From NCBI GenBank assembly GCA_021846395.1, contig JAJZXB010000008.1, positions 31,068-95,067 on the forward strand: DNA of 64,000 nucleotides, given 5' to 3'. Shown here piece by piece: positions 17,354 to 26,459 of the stretch. The notes beneath the pieces are model-generated. The model made no database searches, was not told where the DNA came from, and saw only the letters and a list, made by a program, of their open reading frames with translations. Origin of the DNA: Thermoplasmata archaeon. GTDB lineage: Archaea; Thermoplasmatota; Thermoplasmata; Thermoplasmatales; Thermoplasmataceae. The position numbers and the translations under genes were made by a program. Numbering within the stretch: the first letter of the stretch is position 1; every line of letters starts with the position of its first letter.

Positions 17354-18595
17354 ATGAACACGATAGAAAAAATTTTAAAAAACCACTCAATAGACGAAAT
17401 CCATAATGTTTCACCAGGGGATATAGTAACGGTAAATGTTGACAAGGCAATCATAGTTGATATGGCAGCACTCCACCCCGAATTCATAAATAATCCACCA
17501 TTGAAACCTTTTGATAATGATAAAATTGCAATAATATTCGACCATTTTGTTCCTCCCCCAAACATAGAAATTGCCAACAGGGTTGATAAATTAAGAAAAC
17601 TTGCCAGGTTGTGGAATATAAAGGATTTTTATGATGTTGGAAGAGGAGGAATATCACACGTTCTTTCATCAGAAAAAGGATGGTTGAAACCTGGCAGCAT
17701 AATAGCAAACACAGATTCCCATACAATTTCCACAGGCGCATTTAATGTTCTTGGCAGGGGGCTTGGAACACCTGAATTAATGGGGATAATAGCTACCGGC
17801 AAAACATGGTTTATGGTTGGCAATACAATAAATATAAATTTTGAAGATAAATTATCGGAAAAGTCCTCAGCTAAGGATGTTTTTTTTAGCATGGTTAAAC
17901 TGGTCGGGGATATACCAAATGACAACATTGAATTCCACGGAGATGGAATCAAGCATCTAGATATGGATCAGAGGTCTTCCATATCAACGATGTGTGCAGA
18001 AATGAGTGCAGAATTTGCCATTTTCCCATTTGATGGCATTTTAGGAAATTATCTGGAAAGCCACAATATTCACAATGTGAATCCCGTATATCCCGATAAG
18101 GACGCAGAGTATTCCAGAACATACGATATTGATCTTAAGAATATTGAGCCTATGGTAGCTTTTCCAGACAGAATCATAAACAATGTAAAACCCATATCTG
18201 AAATAGGAAAAATAGAAATCAATGTTGCTGTTGTGGGCTCCTGCGCAAATGGAAGGATATCTGACCTGAAGGATATTGCAAAGGTATTGAAGAATAAAAA
18301 GGTTAATAAAAATGTAAGATTTATTGTTACCCCAGCGACCATGGATATATATGATGAAGCTTTAAGGCTTGGTTATATATCAGATATAGTGGAATCAGGT
18401 GCGATAGTCACAAATCCAACATGCGGAGCTTGTTTGGGGGGACACATGGGGGTTTCATCAGAAAATGATGTAATAATAAGTTCAACAACAAGAAATTTCA
18501 AGGGCAGAATGGGTTCTCCAGGTTCCAAAATATATCTTGGATCATCCAGAACTGTTGCATTATCTGCTGTAAATGGATATATTTCAGGTGAGTGA
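17354..18595 (+). CDS. leuC: 3-isopropylmalate dehydratase / homoaconitase, large subunit
   Basis: Fe-S isomerase of the aconitase superfamily that moves a hydroxyl group on isopropylmalate or homocitrate. The 413 residues fit the short archaeal LeuC/HacA type. Visible are NTDSHTISTGAFN, the first cluster cysteine in GSCANGRISDL, and the pair in NPTCGACLGGHMGV. SSRNFKGRMG-like substrate residues appear as TTRNFKGRMGSPGS. The small subunit follows immediately. Which substrate is used is open: the LeuA-family gene at 22806-23921 looks like homocitrate synthase, which favours homoaconitase and lysine synthesis. Confidence 0.9.
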   Translation: MNTIEKILKNHSIDEIHNVSPGDIVTVNVDKAIIVDMAALHPEFINNPPLKPFDNDKIAIIFDHFVPPPNIEIANRVDKLRKLARLWNIKDFYDVGRGGISHVLSSEKGWLKPGSIIANTDSHTISTGAFNVLGRGLGTPELMGIIATGKTWFMVGNTININFEDKLSEKSSAKDVFFSMVKLVGDIPNDNIEFHGDGIKHLDMDQRSSISTMCAEMSAEFAIFPFDGILGNYLESHNIHNVNPVYPDKDAEYSRTYDIDLKNIEPMVAFPDRIINNVKPISEIGKIEINVAVVGSCANGRISDLKDIAKVLKNKKVNKNVRFIVTPATMDIYDEALRLGYISDIVESGAIVTNPTCGACLGGHMGVSSENDVIISSTTRNFKGRMGSPGSKIYLGSSRTVALSAVNGYISGE

Positions 18596-18596
18596 T

Positions 18597-19094
18597 ATGA
18601 AAAAAATTACAGGAAAAGTATGGAAATTTGGTGATGATATAAATACGGACTTGATGTATCCTCAGATATGCTATACATTAAGGGAAGAAGAAAAACCATA
18701 TTATGCAATGAGTGCAAACAGGCCAGGATGGTCAAAGCTCGTAAAAAATGGTGATGTTGTCATAGGGGGCAAAAATTTTGGTACAGGGTCCAGCAGGCCC
18801 GCTGCAGACAACCTTAAAAATCTTGGAATAGCATGCGTGGTTGCAGAATCTATAAACGGTTTATTTTTGAGAAATTCAGTTAATTCCGGATTGTTGTCTC
18901 TGGAGGTTCCAGGCATAACAACAAAGGTCAATGAAGGAGATATTGTTGAAATAAATACAGAAGATAATACCATTACGGTAAATAATAATGCAATAAAATT
19001 CAAGCCTCTTCCTGATTTCCTGATGGAGATTATCGAAAACGGTGGCATAATAAACATTTTAAAAAATAAAAATTTGTTAGGAAATCCACTGTAG
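18597..19094 (+). CDS. leuD: 3-isopropylmalate dehydratase / homoaconitase, small subunit
   Basis: Swivelling substrate-binding subunit of the enzyme above. Typical motifs are WKFGDDINTDLMYP, GGKNFGTGSSRPAA and the C-terminal half of the beta-barrel fold. The frame opens upstream at 18573, but ATG 18597 sits one base after the leuC stop, preceded by AGGTGA, and starts the protein just ahead of its first conserved strand, so it is chosen. The Ser-Arg pair of GSSR binds the substrate carboxylate. It forms a coupled operon with leuC. Confidence 0.9.
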   Translation: MKKITGKVWKFGDDINTDLMYPQICYTLREEEKPYYAMSANRPGWSKLVKNGDVVIGGKNFGTGSSRPAADNLKNLGIACVVAESINGLFLRNSVNSGLLSLEVPGITTKVNEGDIVEINTEDNTITVNNNAIKFKPLPDFLMEIIENGGIINILKNKNLLGNPL

Positions 19095-19114
19095 ATTATT
19101 TATTATCCTGGAAT

Positions 19115-20284
19115 TTATGCCCCAATTATGCCTTTCAGCTGATTTTTAATCAGAAATATCATTGGGATAAAGGACAGTGTCAAAATTCCCATAACTGACC
19201 ATGAAAGTTTATAATTGTAAATCGTGTAAATATATGTGAATATTATCGGTATGATGGCTGCTATTATTAGTTGAACAAAATTAACAAAGGACAATGTGAG
19301 AGATACCAGATCCCTTCTTGATAGATATCTTATTATGGTGTATGTGACCGACATGCCGTAAACTGCCAGTATTCCTGTAACTATTGCAAGAATAATAATT
19401 TCAATATAATTAAATGAAAACCCGATAAGAATCAATAATATTCCCAGAGCAACATTAATCGCTACAAAAACCCCAATTTTATGTGGAGTTCTGGAATAAT
19501 GGTATCCGCCAATTACGCCCCCCAGGAAGCCTATTAGTAGAAACACTGAAGATACAGAACTCGCAAATACGGTGCTGAAACTTATAGACTCAAGATAATA
19601 AACAAAGAATTGACCAATAATGGTCTCCGTTACCATACTTCCAATTCCAATAAATGCCAGAAGAATTATCATTTTTGATGAAAAAACTTTTTTCAGGCTT
19701 CTTTTTATATCTGATCGTTCCGTTTTTATGTTTGCTATATCTCTGAAAAGCATGTAGAGAATAAAAAACAGTACTATTGTAATTATGCCTGCAAGAATGA
19801 ATCCCTCGCGATAACCTATGAATATATCCAGAATTGCCCATCCTATTACCCCTATTCCACCACCAACGTTGAATGCGCCATTGTAGACACCAATATGAAA
19901 TGAATACTTATCCGGGGGCACTATAGATGCTAGAAGGCTAAGGGCAGGTGAGAAAAAGAGAGCTGCAGAAACCCCTGCAAAAAATCTAGATATCAGCAAT
20001 TCAGTAAAATTTGTCGATAATCCAGATGTAATGGCAAATATCCCAACAAACAACAATCCAATTAAAGACGTTTTCTTATCACCAATAAATGATGACAGGT
20101 ATCCGCCAACCAGCTGGAAAGTTGAAATGCCAAGGTAAAATGATGTTATAAGTGCACCAAGCTGTATAGCCGTAAGGGAGAAATATGATTTGATGTATAC
20201 AAGCGCCGGTGCAATGTCCATCCAATTAAGTGAATATACTGCTCTAGCACTGTGAACGAGAACAGCTTTGGCACGGTAATTCAT
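19115..20284 (-). CDS. Major facilitator superfamily transporter
   Basis: A 389-residue, 12-helix permease: AIQLGALITSFYLGISTFQL (helix 2 region), LSSFIGDKKTSLIGLL loop, SRFFAGVSAALFFSPALSLLASIVPPDKY with the motif C-like glycine and proline pattern, and a central loop (RDIANIKTERSDIKRSLKKV). Substrate unknown. It is convergent with leuD (20-base gap). Confidence 0.8.
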   Translation of the reverse strand: MNYRAKAVLVHSARAVYSLNWMDIAPALVYIKSYFSLTAIQLGALITSFYLGISTFQLVGGYLSSFIGDKKTSLIGLLFVGIFAITSGLSTNFTELLISRFFAGVSAALFFSPALSLLASIVPPDKYSFHIGVYNGAFNVGGGIGVIGWAILDIFIGYREGFILAGIITIVLFFILYMLFRDIANIKTERSDIKRSLKKVFSSKMIILLAFIGIGSMVTETIIGQFFVYYLESISFSTVFASSVSSVFLLIGFLGGVIGGYHYSRTPHKIGVFVAINVALGILLILIGFSFNYIEIIILAIVTGILAVYGMSVTYTIIRYLSRRDLVSLTLSFVNFVQLIIAAIIPIIFTYIYTIYNYKLSWSVMGILTLSFIPMIFLIKNQLKGIIGA

Positions 20285-20406
20285 GCATCTGAATCAAATC
20301 AAGGATAATAAATATAGTCATATCACTAAATCTTATAGGTAAATAAAATTTACATATTCTAACATTAACTTATAAATAAAAATAACAAAGTAAAAATATT
20401 TCCCCT

Positions 20407-21099
20407 TCAGGAATAAAATTTTTTCAATGGTTCCAGGGTTTCTGGAAAATTCTTTAAAAGATCATTTAGCATTTCAATGTTTTTATGGGCATCGTAGTCA
20501 AATCTTTTGAACACAGCTTCATCCTTTCCCGTATCAAGCAGTGCATAAGAGGGCATGTAATTTCCATCCCTTGGCTGGCCACAGCTGCCAGGATTTATAA
20601 TCTTATTTCTGTAATACATCATAAAATGTGTATGCCCGATTAGAATATAATCAGAATTGTTGAAAATTTTTTTATCCCTATAAACCTTCTCCGCCTCTGA
20701 AGCAAATAGATACCCATCATGATTGTTATACGGTGAACCATGAGTTAAATAAAATTTTTTATTATCCAGTTCAATACTGTAATCGTCTTTAAATGTTTTT
20801 ATAAAATCAAGGTCATTTTTGCTCAATAATTTCAGGGAAATCTCCTTTCTTGTAGTATCACTCATTTTTAGCATATCCACTGCACAGTTGCACGATTCAT
20901 TGTAAACCACAGCATAATCATGATTTCCCATTATGTTTATATCTGAATTTTCCCTCAGAAAATCAATAACTTTCTCCGGTTCAGGGCCATAGTCAACCGC
21001 ATCACCCAGAAAGAGCAGTTTATCAAACTTCTCTCTGTTATAAGCAGTTTTTAGGGCTTCATAGTTTCCATGTATATCCGATATAATGAGAATTTTCAT
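20407..21099 (-). CDS. Calcineurin-like metallophosphoesterase (YfcE/MJ0936 type)
   Basis: Metal-dependent phosphoesterase of 230 residues from ATG 21099. Motifs are SDIHGNYEAL, FLGDAVDYGP, MGNHDYAV, LTHGSPYN and GHTHFMM, which supply the two-metal site. The start 16 codons upstream (21147) would add unrelated residues and run over the arsR operator; the internal ATG is followed at once by the first conserved strand (MKILIISDIHG). The NPGSCGQPRDG motif near the end is typical of the family. Substrate unknown. It is divergent from arsR. Confidence 0.88.
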   Translation of the reverse strand: MKILIISDIHGNYEALKTAYNREKFDKLLFLGDAVDYGPEPEKVIDFLRENSDINIMGNHDYAVVYNESCNCAVDMLKMSDTTRKEISLKLLSKNDLDFIKTFKDDYSIELDNKKFYLTHGSPYNNHDGYLFASEAEKVYRDKKIFNNSDYILIGHTHFMMYYRNKIINPGSCGQPRDGNYMPSYALLDTGKDEAVFKRFDYDAHKNIEMLNDLLKNFPETLEPLKKFYS

Positions 21100-21125
21100 A
21101 TGTACATATTGCTGGTGAATATATA

Positions 21126-21147
21126 ATGAATATGTAAATTTATTCAT
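21126..21147. promoter_or_regulatory. Candidate ArsR operator (inverted repeat)
   Basis: ATGAATA (21126-21132) and TATTCAT (21141-21147) are perfect 7-base arms with an 8-base spacer, in the gap between the divergent phosphoesterase and arsR genes. Half sites of the form TGAAxA/TxTTCA are typical for ArsR/SmtB repressors. It lies about 15 bases upstream of the arsR TATA box. Confidence 0.5.
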
Positions 21148-21157
21148 ATGAAAATTA

Positions 21158-21168
21158 TTTTATATATA
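21158..21168 (+). promoter_or_regulatory. TATA box of arsRB
   Basis: TTTTATATATA stands about 22 bases before the arsR ATG (21185), which suggests a leaderless arsR transcript. Confidence 0.45.
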
Positions 21169-21184
21169 ATTACAATAACTGACA

Positions 21185-21514
21185 ATGAATCCGCCTTCAA
21201 GCAAGGTTTCCGATGTAAACATATACAAAATGCTATCGGACGAATCAAGGTTAAAAATAATAAAATTACTGTCACAGCGGGAAATGGACGTCTCCACCCT
21301 GATAGACAATCTTGCTATCAACCAATCACTGGTATCACATAAACTCAGGGAACTGAGGGAAAATGGTCTTGTAATAAGCTATAGATCTGGTAAGAATATA
21401 ATATATAAAATATCTGACGATCTGCTGAAGAATGTGGTTAAAACAGCAGAAGATGCAGGAAGTAAGATTGAAACGATATGCAGATGCGTTGAATGTGATG
21501 ATGAAAAGATATGA
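21185..21514 (+). CDS. arsR: ArsR-family transcriptional repressor
   Basis: The 109-residue winged helix protein has MLSDESRLKIIKLLSQREMDV, the recognition helix NQSLVSHKLRELRENGLV and the wing YRSGKNIIYKISD. The usual ELCVCDL metal site of helix 3 is absent; instead cysteines cluster at the C-terminus (ICRCVEC, residues about 99-105), a possible relocated metalloid site. It overlaps arsB by four bases (ATGA), so the pair is translationally coupled. It probably represses its own operon through the inverted repeat upstream. Confidence 0.88.
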   Translation: MNPPSSKVSDVNIYKMLSDESRLKIIKLLSQREMDVSTLIDNLAINQSLVSHKLRELRENGLVISYRSGKNIIYKISDDLLKNVVKTAEDAGSKIETICRCVECDDEKI

Positions 21515-22794
21515 CACCATTATTTTACCTTTCACTGATAATTTTTGTTGCAACACTATTCTTCGTGATTAAAAAACCAAAAAATATTGGCATAGGATAT
21601 TCCGCATTATGCGGTGCCCTTTTGACATTGATTTTTGGGATATCAACAATCAGGGACATTATCACAGTATGGGGCATTGTCTGGAATGCTACCTTCACAT
21701 TTATTTCCATAATAATAATATCACTGATACTTGACGAGGCAGGTTTTTTTGAATATATTGCAATAAAAATAGCTATTGCAGCAAAGGGTAATGGAACCAG
21801 ATTATTCATTTACATAATTTTTCTTGGAGCTTTAATTTCCGCCATATTTGCAAATGATGGCACTGCTTTGATTTTGACTCCAATAGTTTATGCAATACTG
21901 GTAAGAAGCAATTTCAGCAAAAATAAAATATTGCCGTTTATCATGGCTACGGGCTTTATTGCTGATACCGCCAGTATACCATTCATAGTTAGCAACCTGG
22001 TCAATTTAATTACCGCGGGATATTTCAATATTGCATTTTTAAAATATACAGAGGTTATGCTACTTCCAGATATAGTTTCCATTGCATCAAGCACATTGAT
22101 ACTTTTTATATATTACAGGAAAGATATACAGAAAACATATGACACTACCGGCTTAAAGCCAGATAGTTTTATTAGGGATCGTACAATTTTTATAATGGCT
22201 TTCCCGCTAATTGCGGTATTGATGTTTTTCTATTTTATATCGGGATTTCTGAATATTCCAATATCATTTATTGCCATTCCATTTGCCGTATTTTTGTATA
22301 TTGTTGCAAGAATAAATAAAAAAATAGACCCAAACTATATAATAAAAATCGCACCATGGCAGATTGTTCTATTCTCACTCGGTATGCTGGTTATAGTATT
22401 CGGTGTTAGCCGCGAGGGTTTAGGTTCAATTTACATTAATATTTTAAACAGCATAAATTCGCTGGGCCCACCATATTCAATTATATTTTCTGGCTATTTC
22501 TTTGCATTCAATGCAGCAATTATGAATAACCTGCCTTCTGTCATGATCAACAATATAGCAATAGCAGGGTTAAAAAATCAGGGATTATTGATGTATTCAA
22601 ATATTATAGGAAATGATATTGGGCCAAAATTTACGCCCATTGGCTCACTTGCAACACTCTTATGGCTATACACTCTTGAACGAAAAAACGCAATAAAAAT
22701 ATCATTCAGCTATTATATGAAAACAGGTCTGATACTGGCACTGCCGGTACTGTTCTTCACATTGCTTTCACTGTACATTGTCTCACTCTTTTAA
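21511..22794 (+). CDS. arsB: ArsB-type arsenite/antimonite efflux permease
   Basis: Polytopic ion-transporter superfamily protein (427 residues, about 11-12 helices). Features include GALISAIFANDGTALILTPIVYAIL, the hallmark re-entrant segment of ArsB/NhaD transporters, with the repeat FAFNAAIMNNLPSVMIN in the second half and a late GNDIGPKFTPIGSLATLLWL. Paired with arsR in one transcript, it most likely exports arsenite from the cytoplasm. There is no arsA or arsC alongside, consistent with the two-gene arsRB layout known in acid-mine archaea. Confidence 0.88.
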   Translation: MTPLFYLSLIIFVATLFFVIKKPKNIGIGYSALCGALLTLIFGISTIRDIITVWGIVWNATFTFISIIIISLILDEAGFFEYIAIKIAIAAKGNGTRLFIYIIFLGALISAIFANDGTALILTPIVYAILVRSNFSKNKILPFIMATGFIADTASIPFIVSNLVNLITAGYFNIAFLKYTEVMLLPDIVSIASSTLILFIYYRKDIQKTYDTTGLKPDSFIRDRTIFIMAFPLIAVLMFFYFISGFLNIPISFIAIPFAVFLYIVARINKKIDPNYIIKIAPWQIVLFSLGMLVIVFGVSREGLGSIYINILNSINSLGPPYSIIFSGYFFAFNAAIMNNLPSVMINNIAIAGLKNQGLLMYSNIIGNDIGPKFTPIGSLATLLWLYTLERKNAIKISFSYYMKTGLILALPVLFFTLLSLYIVSLF

Positions 22795-22805
22795 TATTTT
22801 ATAAT

Positions 22806-23921
22806 TTATCTTTCTATATTTTTCATTATTTCAACAATGTCATTATCTGTAAAATTATTTGGGCTTTTTTTAACAAGATCAAGTATATATATTAAGTCTT
22901 CCTCAGATGCATTGATATTCATGCTCTGTAATTTATTTTTCAGAGCATTTTTGCCGGTAAATTTATCAATTGTATAGTTCCTTGTTAAGTTAAAGTTGCT
23001 CGGGCTCATGAATTCATAAGTTTCAGGATTATTTATTATGCCTGCAACATGCACGCCAGCCTTATGTGTAAACGCATACTTTCCAGTTATGGGCATATTT
23101 ACTGAATTGTTGATCCCACTGTATTTTTCAACAGTGTTTGATAACTCTGCAAGCTTCGTTAAATCCATTACATCAACGTTGAGATGGAATTTTATCGCAG
23201 CCGCTATTACCTGAGTCGGTGTAATTCCCACTCTTTCACCAAGGCCATTAACTGTACTGTGTACCATTGTAGCTCCGCTTTCAAGTGCAGTTAAACTGTT
23301 GGCCACTGCCATGCCAAGATCGTTGTGAGCATGTATATCATACTCAATATTTTTTATATCCATTATGCTGTTGAACAGTGATTTTGTTTTTTCTGGCGTT
23401 AATATTCCAACCGTATCTGCTATGGAAACCCTGTCTGCTCCACTGTCTCTTGCAGTCTCAATAACTGTTCTTAAAAAGCCCATATCAGCCCTTGTCGCAT
23501 CTTCAGCTGTAAATCTAACCTTCAATCCATATGAGCTTGCATGGCTTACAGAATTTTCAATTATTTTCAGTACCTCTTCCCGCGTTTTACTTGTTTTATA
23601 TTTTAAATGAAGATCGCTTATGCCGTAAAATATTGCAATTCTGTCAACGTTCAATGAAGCTGCAGAATCAATATCGGAAGCTACCGCCCTGCTGTGGCCT
23701 ATTATTTCTGATGTTATTTCGCCTGTATTTTTTAATTCCATAATTCTTTTTATTCCATTATATATGTCTTCGGACACCAGCGGGTGGCCCGCCTCAATCA
23801 TGGAAACTCCCGCATCAGACAGCATTTTTGCTATTCTGACCCTCTGATTTTCCGTAAATATTACACCCGGGGTTTGCTCCCCCTCTCTAAGTGTTGTATC
23901 AAGTATCCCAATTTTTATCAT
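22806..23921 (-). CDS. Homocitrate synthase-like LeuA-family enzyme
   Basis: Condenses acetyl-CoA with a 2-oxoacid. The 371-residue chain is a DRE-TIM metallolyase: LDTTLREGEQTPGV, the metal-binding DIHAHNDLGMAVANSLTALE (HxH), and NGLGERVG. HLKYKTSKTREEVL resembles the substrate-recognition part of homocitrate synthases (2-oxoglutarate) rather than isopropylmalate synthases, and there is no C-terminal leucine-regulatory domain. Taken with leuCD 3.7 kb away and the aminotransferase at 6897, it supports lysine synthesis through aminoadipate, although citramalate or isopropylmalate synthase is not ruled out. Confidence 0.82.
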   Translation of the reverse strand: MIKIGILDTTLREGEQTPGVIFTENQRVRIAKMLSDAGVSMIEAGHPLVSEDIYNGIKRIMELKNTGEITSEIIGHSRAVASDIDSAASLNVDRIAIFYGISDLHLKYKTSKTREEVLKIIENSVSHASSYGLKVRFTAEDATRADMGFLRTVIETARDSGADRVSIADTVGILTPEKTKSLFNSIMDIKNIEYDIHAHNDLGMAVANSLTALESGATMVHSTVNGLGERVGITPTQVIAAAIKFHLNVDVMDLTKLAELSNTVEKYSGINNSVNMPITGKYAFTHKAGVHVAGIINNPETYEFMSPSNFNLTRNYTIDKFTGKNALKNKLQSMNINASEEDLIYILDLVKKSPNNFTDNDIVEIMKNIER

Positions 23922-24026
23922 GAATTATCACCGGATAATTGTTTAATTATTAATAAAATTTTCGTATTAAATTTACTAAATTCGTATTAACTGAAAAATA
24001 TTTTAACCTTATTGAATTAAAGAATT

Positions 24027-24983
24027 ATGATACTCTCAGTTGATGGTGGTGCGACCAAAACTTTTGCGGCGATAGCGGATGAGTCTTTAAAAATAAGGGG
24101 TATTGGTGTAGCGGGCCCAAGCAATGTCAGGTCTGTGACACCGGATATTTCCAAAAAAAATATATTGGAAGCCATTGAAAATGCCAAAAATATGGCGGGT
24201 GTTGAGCAGGTTGATAAAACATTTTTTGGGCTTGCAGGTTATGGAGATTCAGTGTACCATTCCAAAATGCTTGAAGATATAATCTCTTTTACGGAAAATG
24301 AATACGAGATAACCAATGATGGTGAGGCTGCAACATACCTGGTAACCCTTGGGCGCGATGGCATTGTTACGGCAATTGGCACAGGCTCTGTAGGGGCGTA
24401 TATAAAAAACGGCAAAACGTACAGGATAGGGGGCTGGAGTTATTTAACGGATGACATTGCCTCGGGATACTGGATATCCAGAAAGGCAATACAGCTATCT
24501 GAAAAAAGCTATGATGAACTCATTGAAAACACTTCATTAATACCCATTTTCGAAGAATATTCTGGAACAAATTTAAGGAATTTTGTTTCTTCTCTGGAAA
24601 ATAATTTTGATAAAAGAAAAATGGCATCAATAGCAATAATGGTTGACAGGGAGGCCGAGTTAGGTGATAACATCTCCCTAAAAACACTGGAACTTGCTTA
24701 CAATGAAATTAAATTGATGCTTGATGGCATGTCTTTAAAAATGTCTGGAGATTTCATTATCGGATCTGTTGGTGGCGTAATGAGATCCAGAACCATAAGG
24801 AAAAAACTGGAAAGTTCATATAACAACATAAAAATATTCTACGGATACCATGTATGCATAGGCGGCCTGCTGAAACTGGCAAAAAATCATAATTTTGATC
24901 TGAGGGATTCAATGGTAAGGATGCTCGATGAACTTTTGAATGGGCTGAGTGACCAGGAAAAATCCTACCTGTTCATTGAATAA
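24027..24983 (+). CDS. BadF/BadG-type sugar kinase, candidate 2-keto-3-deoxygluconate kinase
   Basis: ASKHA-fold kinase of 318 residues. VDGGATKTFAAIAD is the phosphate 1 motif, TNDGEAATYLV and TAIGTGSVGAYI the phosphate 2 region, and GSVGGVMRS the adenosine motif. Members act on N-acetylglucosamine or 2-hydroxyacyl-CoA systems; in Thermoplasma a protein of this superfamily was characterised as a 2-keto-3-deoxygluconate kinase, so that role in the Entner-Doudoroff route is the best guess here. A lactonase gene of the same pathway type lies at 34670-35497. A 20-bp palindrome follows the stop. Confidence 0.75.
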   Translation: MILSVDGGATKTFAAIADESLKIRGIGVAGPSNVRSVTPDISKKNILEAIENAKNMAGVEQVDKTFFGLAGYGDSVYHSKMLEDIISFTENEYEITNDGEAATYLVTLGRDGIVTAIGTGSVGAYIKNGKTYRIGGWSYLTDDIASGYWISRKAIQLSEKSYDELIENTSLIPIFEEYSGTNLRNFVSSLENNFDKRKMASIAIMVDREAELGDNISLKTLELAYNEIKLMLDGMSLKMSGDFIIGSVGGVMRSRTIRKKLESSYNNIKIFYGYHVCIGGLLKLAKNHNFDLRDSMVRMLDELLNGLSDQEKSYLFIE

Positions 24984-24987
24984 ATAT

Positions 24988-25007
24988 TATCTTTTTTAAA
25001 AAAGATA
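24988..25007. promoter_or_regulatory. 20-bp perfect palindrome upstream of padR
   Basis: TATCTTTTTTAAAAAAGATA is perfectly self-complementary. It lies 32 bases before the PadR start and five bases after the kinase stop. It could be the PadR operator overlapping the core promoter, or a terminator of the kinase gene, since it contains a T6 run. Confidence 0.5.
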
Positions 25008-25038
25008 TATCTAAATACTCAAAATGAATGAACATTAA

Positions 25039-25458
25039 ATGAGATCTCATCTGTCTGATTTATTTATCCTCGAACAGGTATACACTTCGAATAAAAAGCC
25101 ATATCATATAATAAAGGGCATAGTCAAGAAATTTGATACTGACTATAAACCAAGTACCGGTATGATTTATCCCGCACTTAAAAGATTAATCAATATGAAA
25201 ATGATCACAAAAAAGGATGATGGATATGCAATAACCCCTATGGGAAGAGAATATTTTGATAAAAATAAAGAAAATTATGGGAAAATGGTGGATAATTTTA
25301 CGGAAAACAAAATATTTTTTAAAAACATGAAAAAATCTATTGGAAATTTGATAGAGGCATTAAGAAATTCTGAAAAGAGTTACATAAATGATAATCAGTG
25401 GAAAATTATAGACTATGTTGACGACATAACAGCAAAAATCAGAGATAAGAAAATATAG
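25039..25458 (+). CDS. PadR-family transcriptional regulator
   Basis: A 139-residue winged helix protein: LSDLFILEQVYTSNKKPYHII, then STGMIYPALKRLINMKMITKKDDGY with the recognition helix and wing typical of PadR, and a helical C-terminal dimerisation region. It is followed after eight bases by an ABC exporter pair, the usual context where PadR regulators repress multidrug efflux. Confidence 0.85.
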   Translation: MRSHLSDLFILEQVYTSNKKPYHIIKGIVKKFDTDYKPSTGMIYPALKRLINMKMITKKDDGYAITPMGREYFDKNKENYGKMVDNFTENKIFFKNMKKSIGNLIEALRNSEKSYINDNQWKIIDYVDDITAKIRDKKI

Positions 25459-25466
25459 GTGATATT

Positions 25467-26459
25467 ATGGATAACAGTATAGAAATTGAAAATCTGACAA
25501 AGGTTTACAATGGAAAATTCATGGCTGTTGAAAGTGTGAGCCTGAAAATTGGCAGGGGTGAAATATACGGCCTTCTCGGCCAAAACGGAGCCGGTAAAAC
25601 AACCCTGATAAAAATGCTAACAGGAGTAATAAAACCAACATCAGGCACAGCAATTATCGCAGGGCTGGATCTGAATAAGGATGCTTTAAAGATAAGGAAG
25701 ATTACGGGAGTGGTGCCGCAAGAGTATACAACAGATGGTGATCTAAGCGGAAGAGAAAATCTGAAGCTCGTTGCAGATCTATACAGTGTGCCCAGAAAGG
25801 ATGCCGAGAAGAGAATTGAAACACTTTTAAGGATGGTGGATTTATACGATGCCAGAGACCGGCGTGCAGTAGAATATTCTGGTGGAATGAGGAAAAGGCT
25901 TGAACTTGTGTGTGGTTTGATGAATACTCCTGAAGTATTATTCCTCGATGAGCCCACCCTTGGCCTGGATGTAACAACAAGAGAAAATCTATGGAGCTAC
26001 ATAAGATCCATCGAGCGGGAATTTCACATAACAATAATACTCACATCACATTATCTTGATGAAGTTGATTCGCTTGCCAATGAACTTTCAATAATGGACC
26101 ACGGTAAAATTATTGTTTCAGGGACATCCTCCGACCTGAAGAAAAGCCTCAAGGGCGATACAATAACATTAAAATTAAGGAATGATAATGAATTTAAAGC
26201 CGTTCAGGATTTTAAGGATGCAATAGAAGTTAAAAAAATGGAGCTTGGTGATATAAGAATAAAGGTCAGCAATTCGGATACTGTTTTACCAGAATTAATG
26301 AAGTACCTATCCGACCATAAGATTTCACCCCAGTCAATAAATGTTAGAAAACCATCACTTGATGAGGTATTTATTGAATATACGGGCAGAAATATAAACG
26401 CTGAGCAGAGTGGAAAGGATTATGGAAAATTGATGGCAATGGACAGGAGGGCACAGTAA
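25467..26459 (+). CDS. ABC exporter ATP-binding protein (DrrA type)
   Basis: ATPase of an ABC-2 exporter, 330 residues. Walker A GQNGAGKTTLIK (about 36-47), Q-loop VVPQE, signature EYSGGMRKRLEL, Walker B VLFLDEPTLGLD and the H-loop LTSHYLDEVD are all present, followed by the C-terminal DrrA-like domain (residues 230-330). The stop TAA is directly followed by the ATG of the permease, so they are coupled. With PadR upstream, drug or lipid export is likely. Confidence 0.92.
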   Translation: MDNSIEIENLTKVYNGKFMAVESVSLKIGRGEIYGLLGQNGAGKTTLIKMLTGVIKPTSGTAIIAGLDLNKDALKIRKITGVVPQEYTTDGDLSGRENLKLVADLYSVPRKDAEKRIETLLRMVDLYDARDRRAVEYSGGMRKRLELVCGLMNTPEVLFLDEPTLGLDVTTRENLWSYIRSIEREFHITIILTSHYLDEVDSLANELSIMDHGKIIVSGTSSDLKKSLKGDTITLKLRNDNEFKAVQDFKDAIEVKKMELGDIRIKVSNSDTVLPELMKYLSDHKISPQSINVRKPSLDEVFIEYTGRNINAEQSGKDYGKLMAMDRRAQ

